Source of the DNA: Isoetes taiwanensis
Lineage: Eukaryota > Streptophyta > Lycopodiopsida > Isoetales > Isoetaceae
Direction: 5' to 3'
Assembly: GCA_021234155.1 (NCBI GenBank)
Contig: JAJEKV010000075.1
Coordinates: forward strand, 5,312,805 to 5,376,804
DNA length: 64,000 nt
The position numbers were made by a program, and so were the translations under genes. Numbering within the stretch: the first letter of the stretch is position 1; each line of letters begins with the position of its first letter. Positions 56,097 through 64,000 of this stretch are shown piece by piece. The notes under the pieces are model-generated. The model did not search any database. It had not been told where the DNA came from and saw only the letters and a list, made by a program, of their open reading frames with translations.

Positions 56097-57077
56097 CAAG
56101 GAACACCCGGTCAAAGATGCTACAGTCGAAACTCAACTTACTTCACCAATGCGAGACTCTTCTGTAAAACCAGTCTACGGGCCTGAAGAGGGGGAATTCA
56201 ACTCCCCCCTGCTGTGCAGTAACAGATTCAAAATCTTACAGGACTCTACAAATGATTTTGAAGAGGAGTTCAATGATCTCTTCACCTCACAAGGAAAAGA
56301 AGGATACATACAAGATATGGCTCAGATACCACAGCAGACCAAGGGAACATGATCATGTACTCCAATCCCTCCTATACCAGTAGCCCCCACCACCCCCACC
56401 TCCCCCTCCATGTCTGATCAGATCTTTGTTGATCTCTCAGTTGACCCCCTATCCAATCATACCAATGTCTGCATTGTTGGCCCTGAACTCATCCCCCCTT
56501 CTCACCATTCTCCCTTGCCCCGATCTCTATAAAAAATATGGTAAGTCTCATCGTGGACCTGATGAGCGGGGATAGTCTCCAAGGCTGTGGATGCAAATTG
56601 GCCCAAGACAAGCAAACAGGCTGAAGAAAAGGAGATTGAGCGAATTCAGGTAAGTGAGCATTCCCCTGTTTGCCAGAGCACACAGCTTGACTCCCAAACA
56701 AGTCAAACACAGGACCAGCAAAAAGAATGCACCTCCTCAACACAAGTAAGCCTCACCTCAGTTGCTGATTGTGATGTTGTCCAATCTACCTACCAAAATA
56801 CGAAAAAGAGAGCATTGATCATGGTTTGCAAGCTCTACAGTTGAATCTTGACACCATGGACAAGAACTTTGACCAGAGTCAACCAGATCTAATTGTGCCT
56901 GACTCAGAGGAAGATATGAGTAGCAGTCCTTTACATGATATCTCCAATACATCCCTTAGATCCTTAAAAAGGAAAATGAAAGGTAGGGCCTTAACCAAGT
57001 CCCCTGGGAGCACTGAAAATCCCCACATATATAATACTCGAAGCAAGGCTTCACCTCATGGCCTTAAAAAAACTTAA
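56097..57077 (+). pseudogene. LINE ORF1 C-terminal remainder, frameshifted
   Basis: The neighbouring frame reads GEFNSPLLCSNRFKILQD (about 56190-56245), a phrase usual after the knuckle in plant LINE ORF1. A later frame (56826-57077) has DLIVPDSEEDMSSSPLHD and NTRSKASPHGLKKT, a typical ORF1 end just before ORF2. Several stops intervene. Confidence 0.6.
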
Positions 57078-57122
57078 CTATTAAGTTAAGTTTCTCCTAG
57101 AGCCTCCTCCTCATCTTCCCTT

Positions 57123-60100
57123 ATGAGGATCTTAACCTGGAATTTGAGGGGCATCAAGGGCCCCACCAAAAGAAGACGATTTATTGCCCTTTGTGAGAGA
57201 GATTTTAGGGCAGATATCATCATGATACAAGAACATAGACTCCCCAAATTTGACTCTGCAAATTTGGGTGACTGGATCCTTCCTGGGATGGTTGCATTAC
57301 TGGAGATATTGCTAGCACTATTTCTGATCACCAGCCCCATTTCCTTGACACTAAGGATTTGAAAGTTGGCCCTAGAAGCAAGAACACTACCTTCAAGTTT
57401 AATACTTCTTTGCTTCAAATGAAATCTTTTTGCCAAGATTTCACAGCTTTTTATCTTTCATTGCCCAAAATTGGCCAACATCAATCCATGAAGTGCTTCA
57501 ATGACAAAATGAAGAAAATCAAAATCTGGGTTAAACAATGGGGTAAAGACCTTGCTCAAAAAAGAAAAGCTATTATGTCCAGCTTGCTGGAGCAGATTAA
57601 GAATATTAGATCTGACCTTGAAAATAATCCTAAGGATGACTCTCTTCATATGAGAGAGGAACAACTGGAAATTCAGATCAAGACCCTTAAAGAACACCAA
57701 GTTAAGGGGATGGCCCTTAGAAGCAAAGTTAAAATGTATAATCGGTTGGACCGGGGAGAGTTCTAAAATGTTCTTGAGAATTGCTAGGAATAGGTCGGTT
57801 AACAATTCCATCACTCAGCTGGAATCTGATCAAGGTTTCACTCTTACAGAAGAAAAGGAAATTGCCTCAGCCTTTCTCAACTTCTACACTAATCTTTTTA
57901 AGGAGGAGGAAATAGAGAACAACAAAATCCAGGAAATCTTTGATATTGTTGGCCCCCCTAGTGAGGTGATGGATGATGACTGGACAGAAGTTCCTGAACT
58001 CTCTGAGATCTTTGAAACTCTCAAGAAGATGAAGCATGGAAAAAGTCCTGGTATAGATGGCTTTCAGCCTGAATTCTTTGTGGAATTCTGGCCTATAATG
58101 AAGGAAGACATTATTCAATTTGTCCAAGGTGTCTGGGGAGCCAGGACTATTTATCCCACCTTCAATGTTGGGGTCATTTCGCTTATCCCTAAGACTGAAT
58201 CTCCTTCCAAAACTAATGAATGGCGCCCTATCTCCTTGACCACCACCTTGTACAAGCTTGTGGCTAAAATTATTGCTGGTAGAATTTTGGTCCATCTCCA
58301 TAATAAAGTGAATGCTTGTCAATCTGCTTTCCTCCCTAGCAGGTCCATTCTAGACAACTACATAGCTGCAAGTGAGGCTTTGCCTTTGGAGCAGATTGAC
58401 CAAATAGAACTGCATTCTCCTCAAGTTGGACTTTAGAAGGGCTTATGACTGCATTTCATGGAAATTCCTTGAGAAAGCTCTTGTTCACATAGGCATTCAT
58501 CCTGCCCTTATTGAGCTAATAATGGGGTTAAACCAAAAAGCCACTTCCTGTGTTATTGTTAATGGAACTCCCACTGGTGTTTTCCCCATTCAAAGAGGGG
58601 TGAGACAAGAATGCCCCCTAGCCCCCTACCTCTTCATAATTGCAGCTGAAATTCTTACCAAGATGGTCCTCTCTTATCAAGATAAGGGTCTAATCCAAGG
58701 ACTTCAAATGCCTGATTCTAATAAACAGCTCTCGATTCTTCAATATGCTGATGATACCTTTACCATGCTCAGAGCTGATAATAACAATATGAACAATTTC
58801 ATGGACTGTATCTCCAAATTTAGTGCTGCTTCTGGAATGCACTCTTCTGCTCTGATTGCTGACAGATCTTCCTATAGCAAGATTGAGCAATGTATTAAAG
58901 AGTATATTTGGCAAGGCACCCATCTAACTGCCTGGGATCAGCTGACTCATAGTAAAAAAGCAGGAGGGCTGGGATGTAAGTCCTCATTTCTTCAGGCTCA
59001 AGTTCTTGGGGCCAAAAATGTGTGGAAAGCCATCTCTGGCTTCCAATCTCCTGCTATGGACTTTATCAGGTTCTGGTTTAACAAGAGCAAACCCCTAGGA
59101 AGCCCCTCTCTTAAACATCAGCTCCCAGACTCGGCCTTTTATAATTTTCAATGTGCAGCCAATACTTCCCCTCTACTCAGGAGTATCTTTAAAGCCTGGG
59201 AGAAAGTGGCTGTAAATTTTACTCATGACAAACTTTCTAATTCTATGAGGGATACTTCCATATTCTGGTCACCTGTGATGGCCGCTTCCTCCTCCTTGGC
59301 TATGGTTATAAGTCATCCAATCTGCTACAAAAAATGGCACTCTGCTAATATTCTTTATGTCAGAGACCTCATTGATGATAAGGAGAATTGGATTCCTTGG
59401 GAAGTGATTAAGAAGAAAGTAGGAGGGGGTGCTACTCATAGATCTATATATAAGAAAGTTGTGCAGACTTATTCCCCTTTCTTAGGCAAAGATGGTAAAG
59501 GGGAAAGTCACTCCCCCCTGAACTGGTTCTTCAAAGTCAAGAGGAGCTATAAAGTTTCTAAGATTTACCATGTATGTCTCCCTCAAAAAAGTAGAAAACA
59601 TGCCTCTCTCCAGGGTCTTTCCCCCAAGAACTTCAAGAAGACTCTTCAATCCAGCTGGAAATCCTATGCCTGTCCTAAGATAAAAGTTTTCTCTTGGCTC
59701 ATTCTTCATAGTGCTATCCTGAGCAATACTAACATGATCAAGAGAAACTTTAAGTCTGTTCATAGTGCTCTCTGCCAGCTCTGTAACACTCATGATGAGT
59801 CTGTGCTACACATTTTCACTTGCCAAAGGACTCAGGACTTTTGGAGATGGTTGACTCGGTCGGGTTTGAAAATCCCTGATCTTGATTCTATAACCAGTAT
59901 TTCTCAATTCTTCCAGCTCCAGAATTCTAATGTCAATTGCACAATCTTACAATTAGCCTTGTGGATAGTTTGGAAACATAGAAATAATGTGGCTCTGGCA
60001 AACAGGAAATGTGACCTTAACTGGATGAAGCTCAATTTTCAATTTGAACTTGTTAGATGTGCCATGGCTCATAAGGCTCTAAAATTGGAGAAGTTTGACT

Positions 60101-60222
60101 TGGATTGGCTGAACTGGGGATCCTTCAAGTCTAATTTCTTCAATATTCATTTTGACTCTCTCGTTGACTTGAATGCCTTTGTGGATTGTAGCCTTTTTGA
60201 ACAGTGTGGTCCAGGTTTTTAG
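57123..60222 (+). pseudogene. LINE ORF2: endonuclease, reverse transcriptase, zf-RVT (broken)
   Basis: Starts MRILTWNLRGIKG with MIQEHRLPKF, the N-terminal APE-type endonuclease motifs. It then jumps to ISDHQPHFLDTK (about 57325-57360), the last endonuclease motif, so the middle of the nuclease is deleted. RT motifs: KSPGIDGFQPEFF, GVISLIPKTES, EWRPISL, QSAFLPSRSI (to 58350). A frameshift near 58430 leads to LDFRRAYDCISWKFL, IQRGVRQECPLAPYLF and the catalytic QYADDT (about 58740-58757). A second deletion after SGMHSS (about 58850) removes part of the thumb. A zf-RVT segment (KVFSWLILHS, LCQLCNTHDESVLHIFTC) lies at about 59680-59825. Neither nuclease nor RT can be active from this copy. Confidence 0.88.
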
Positions 60223-60685
60223 GGGGACAATTCTTCCAGATGATGTACCCACTCACCATTCGGGGACTCCCAGACATGCTGTAAGGGCAACTTTTCGGTT
60301 AAAATTCCTGCTCAAGGAAGCTTACAACGCTCATATTCTGCACAAGTTCATTGGAGCTCACAACCGTCTTCTTACAGAAAGACAATTCTCTTGCTTAAGG
60401 TCCATGTACTATTATCACAAGGGCAGATGTGAGGCTGCAGCTGGTGTTCTTTTGGATATTATTCAGGTTCCTATTGATGAGCTTCTGCTGTTGACCCCCT
60501 CCTGGGCTGAGATCAACTGGATTGCTCCCCCCTGTTTCACAGTGCCCCTTAATGCTACTCACTCTTTCCCTGACCTCCCTGCCATTCCGGAATCATTGTT
60601 GAACTTATCTCCATTGCCTATTCCTACTGCTGTCACTCCAATTTCACAGAATCCTGCTCCCTCTATTCCTGGTATATGGCTTTGA
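60173..60685 (+). pseudogene. LINE 3'-terminal frame
   Basis: A frame overlapping the end of ORF2 continues with HAVRATFRLKFLLKEAYNAH, a Trp/Pro-containing stretch and a Pro/Ser-rich end, stopping at 60683-60685. It may be the true ORF2 C terminus after a frameshift. No domain recognised. Confidence 0.45.
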
Positions 60686-60832
60686 AGGTGGTCACTGGTT
60701 CAGACAGACTATATTTTTTGTGCCAAATGGCTGATTGGATTCATCGCATCTCTTTTTTTCTTGTTTTAATTTTTCTGTTATGGGCTCGAGCCTTATTTTG
60801 TATGTTTTAACTTATGAGTAATATAATCCTTC

Positions 60833-60833
<1 letters not shown>

Positions 60834-60866
<33 letters not shown>
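60834..60866 (+). other. poly(A) tail of the LINE
   Basis: About 31-33 A, immediately followed by the right target duplication. Confidence 0.95.
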
Positions 60867-60868
<2 letters not shown>

Positions 60869-60882
60869 AATGCATTAGGTTT
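60867..60882. repeat. LINE target-site duplication, right
   Basis: GAAATGCATTAGGTTT, exact copy of 54448-54463. Confidence 0.95.
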
Positions 60883-63800
60883 TATATTCATATGATATCA
60901 AGACAAGCTGTTTTTGGGCTTTATAGATCATGATCATGATATCTTTATGGTACTTATATGGAACAGGACTTAGTAAACTCCCCTACAACATATCATCTCT
61001 CCAATTCAAGAACCTCAGAAAGAGCCTTCTAAGATAGGTTGGTAGTATTGACCTTTATGATGGTCGAAATTCGACTATACCTATATCTTAGCAATGTTAT
61101 TGCATAGTTTATGCCCATATTATTCTCTATGTTGAGGTTGTTTACTATCGTGACTGACAAAATTGTGTCTATTGACCAGTAATTATGTAATTACATCAGT
61201 AACAAAACTATGTCCTCTCTAAAGCTTTGTTTTGGTAGAAAAGTCAAACTCATTCGAGAGGTGTGTGTTTCATTTGTTGTCTAACATTTGGTTACAGTTT
61301 ATATATGTTCTGGCAACTTAAGGCTGCAATGCTACTTAGTCTATGCATTCAAATTGCAAAACTTCTATAGTGCCAATCTTTCATTTTGAAGAGGTATATG
61401 GACATTCTTTCCTAGGCCATTGCTCATCTGGTTGTCAATCCAATTGTTGTTAGCTGTGAAGATATTGAGGTCAGGTTGAAATCTTCTATATCGCAGGTTG
61501 CCAAAATTCCTTCTTTCTTAATGGTTCTGCGGAGAGTGCCTTAATAAAAGGTGCCGGCATGTACATGTATGGAGATGAACAAGAAATATGTTTGCAGAGA
61601 ATTAGTTACTGGTAAGGAGAAAATAGGCCCTCCCACATGTAGAGATTTCAGCCAAAGAAAGGTACAACCACCTGCTGTCAAATTGGGCAAATATGATAGA
61701 AAGGCAGCTATGCCTCTCCTTCCTAGGATTTTATACCCCCTGAAGCTAAAGCAATTATATAGAAAAGCACGGCATGATGGATATTCTTATAAGTGTGAGG
61801 CCTGATTGATACTTTTCACTTTGCTTTGCAGGGACATTAATGGGAAAAGTTAATATTGGAATTTGAGGAGATCATTCGCACTTGATTGTGGTCTAGGTGT
61901 GTTATGGAACCCTTGAAATCGACACTGCCTGCTGCTTACGAAATTATAACGTCCTCCAAGGATGATATACTTACGAAATTATAACGTCCTCCAATGATGA
62001 TATACTGACTGACCACAAGAATGTCACCATCATTTACATTGCTTTCTAGATTCTTTCAGCAGCAATTCTCTAGATCCTCGCATACTGGTTGTTTGCAAGG
62101 TACCAATGGGATTGACTGTAAGTATTGCTTATAGTTTGTCGGTAAGGTTCATGCTTTTCATGCATTGTGATCAATCAACCAAACTATACTATGTTTTTTG
62201 GGGCGGATTGACGATAAGGTTCTGTGTAGGGACCAATGAAGTAAACCATGCTTTGTTTCTATGTTTGGGTTAGAAATTCTGACCTCTTAATAATTGAATT
62301 GTTATGACCATATGATTGAAAAATGCTATACGAGTTTTTCTGTGAAAAGCCTTCACACTGGTAATGAATTTGCGAAGCCTTCATCGTGGAACGCATTTTG
62401 CGGAACTAAACGATCCTTTGTTTTCATGTCGGCTTAAAATTGTGTAAATCAACAAATTAATAAATTATTTGAATTGTTATGGCCTATGGTTGAAAATTGG
62501 CACACGACTTTTTTCTACCAAGGCTTTACGGAACGCCTTTTTGTAAAGGCGAATTAATTTACAAAGGTTGGAGTTCCACATAAAATTCAACTCAGCATTT
62601 AAAGTCGTAGATATCTATCCCTATTTCATCACTTAGCGTTACATCCATGTCCATGTGTCTTCATGTATGTCCCTATTTCATCAATTAGGATTATATCCAT
62701 GTCCTATGTGTCCTTTACTTTTTATTCCCTCTCATCATGCCTCAATTATTTAAACAAAATAGAAGGTGGGTCGATGTTAACTCGGAATATGATCTTGGTG
62801 ATGCCATGGGGCACTACCCAATTATTTGGAATAGAAGTCGAGGCCATGATTCTGCTCAAGCGATCGAGTGCAGGTCATTTCGTCTTCAACAGCATGTAAT
62901 GCTTTCTATGCAGGTGAACTGAGCTTGGGGCTCCCTTTCCACAACAAGGAGATACAAGTACTATAATCAATCTTTCTCTAGGCACCATATCAACAAAACA
63001 CCACAATTTACAATGCAGCCGGGGGGAGACGGGGGTGCGAGTACTCTAATCTTTGTATGGGCACCATATCAATCTTAAAAGCATGAAGGTTCCATATATT
63101 CCAATTGGTAGACAATAGGAGCCATTAATAATAGGTGCATACATGTTATATGCATAGCAATGAGATCAAGATTGCTTGAAATGTATCTGGAAGATAAAAT
63201 TCAATTCATTAAAAAAATACAACAATATTGCATTTCCCAAAATATATCATTGAGCACCCAATACAATATTTTAGGCGCGAACTTGAATTCTATGGGTTTT
63301 TTTTTTTGTTTTGTTTTTTTTTTTTGTAGCACTGCAATTTTCGTTTCTTTGCATTTAATTGCACTCCACATGTTTTTCGTTGCATAGAATGTATTGAAGA
63401 AAGAGAATACGTTGCTTGCCAAATTTCCATATCTATGTTGCCACATACAATTAGGATGTAGTAGAATTCAAAAACCTTACATGTTGTATATTTAACATAA
63501 TGATCAAACTGATCTATAGAAACTATGTGCAAATGTCGTGTCATAAATATTAGTGTAGGTTCATATAATCATCATTAGGTCCAAAAACCCATGCATTGCA
63601 ATGATGTTTGAACAAAACAAACCACTATAGTATCCTTCCTGTTATAAGGCAGATACATTTTTCTGCCCGGGGTCTAATTTCTTCCTTACAAATTCTAATG
63701 GCATGACGCGTTGTGACTTGGGCATTTATTGCAGATTATGCATTTATGGCGGGGGATCCGCATTTATGGGGATATGGGGATCCGGATGCCTAGATTTAGG

Positions 63801-64000
63801 TTTCGTGGCGGCCCCGATTGCTATGGCGGAGCAGAGAGCAAACTGCAAAAATTATTGGGTCAAAATCTATGCTCACCGTTTCGATCCATCGGGATCCTCC
63901 ATGCTTCCCGGCGGCAATCCGGCGGAGAATATGTTTTTGATTGCTCCCTTGACTTCCCAACAAGTGTTAAAATTTGGCGGTTTTGAAGAGCAGGCAAAAT
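60883..64000. other. unassigned right end of the window
   Basis: No gene or named element. Small tandem duplications are visible: CTTACGAAATTATAACGTCC at about 61937 and 61971, and a roughly 60-bp unit (CCTATTTCATCA...) at about 62619-62710. An 85-codon plus frame at 61551-61805 and a frame at about 61420-61500 look less biased than random but match nothing I know. Host-gene introns are possible. Confidence 0.4.

Larger units (their letters stand above)
54464..60866 (+). mobile_element. L1-type LINE, nearly full length (6.4 kb)
   Basis: Bounded by a 16-bp target duplication and ending in about 33 A. It carries a 5' leader of about 290 bp, ORF1 with a zinc knuckle, and an endonuclease-RT ORF2. 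Exact duplications and an intact long ORF1 imply recent insertion, although ORF2 carries deletions and shifts that make it non-autonomous. Confidence 0.93.

Noticed and set aside
61420-61805. Small host gene (85 codons, MPACTCMEMNKK)
   Set aside because: No recognisable domain, no promoter or homologue visible; composition alone is not enough.

Overview
This window looks like heterochromatic intergenic DNA from a large-genome vascular plant. The evidence is plant-type LTR retrotransposons primed by initiator tRNA-Met, chromovirus (Ty3/gypsy) pol with a chromodomain, a plant L1-type LINE with a DUF4283-like ORF1, Helitrons, hAT elements and a tRNA-derived SINE-like unit. A fern or other non-flowering plant is my guess, but the sequence does not prove it. 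I could not identify a confident single-copy host gene; almost everything that can be named is a mobile element or a repeat.

Layout. 1-4074: two copies of a composite unit (kilobase CT tract, heat-shock-element array, tRNA-like A/B boxes), then a Helitron 3' end. 4075-9818: element C, a minus-strand LTR retrotransposon whose first ORF ends in a complete histone H3 fold; a small LTR element (TRIM-like, 4882-6914) interrupts it. 10712-about 14075: element A (plus strand): LTR, primer site, paired hairpins, TATA box, and an ORF that starts with the exact first nine residues of mature histone H3. Two head-to-head LINE fragments follow. 15.4-25.2 kb: hAT element, tandem repeats, a MITE with perfect 8-bp TSD, GATA/GACA satellite, a Helitron end beside a perfect 203-bp duplication, and an old LINE. 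25799-28000: a Helitron filled with about 1.95 kb of nearly pure purine. 29357-51.8 kb: nested chromoviruses. Element D is split by a Helitron in its LTR and by the 14.1-kb element E (35962-50072, TSD GTGGG). 52767-53649: a hAT element with a perfect 8-bp TSD. 54464-60866: a nearly full-length L1-type LINE with a 16-bp TSD.

The most interesting system is the family of elements A, C and E. E shows the full order: 5' LTR, H3-tail ORF, a second leader ORF, gag, protease-RT-RNase H, integrase with a terminal chromodomain, 3' LTR. The leader ORF lies upstream of a separate recognisable gag, so the H3 piece is an extra gene. A keeps ARTKQTARK at its N terminus, E keeps only QTARK within it, and C carries the globular H3 fold at its C terminus. 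Because chromodomains read the H3 Q5-K9 segment, the element may encode both a histone-tail mimic and a reader for it. The coding facts and chromodomain are seen in the sequence; the functional link is inference. Each extra ORF in A and E has its own TATA box and an upstream pair of about 65-nt hairpins spaced about 190 bp apart, with paired bases that differ between copies yet still pair.
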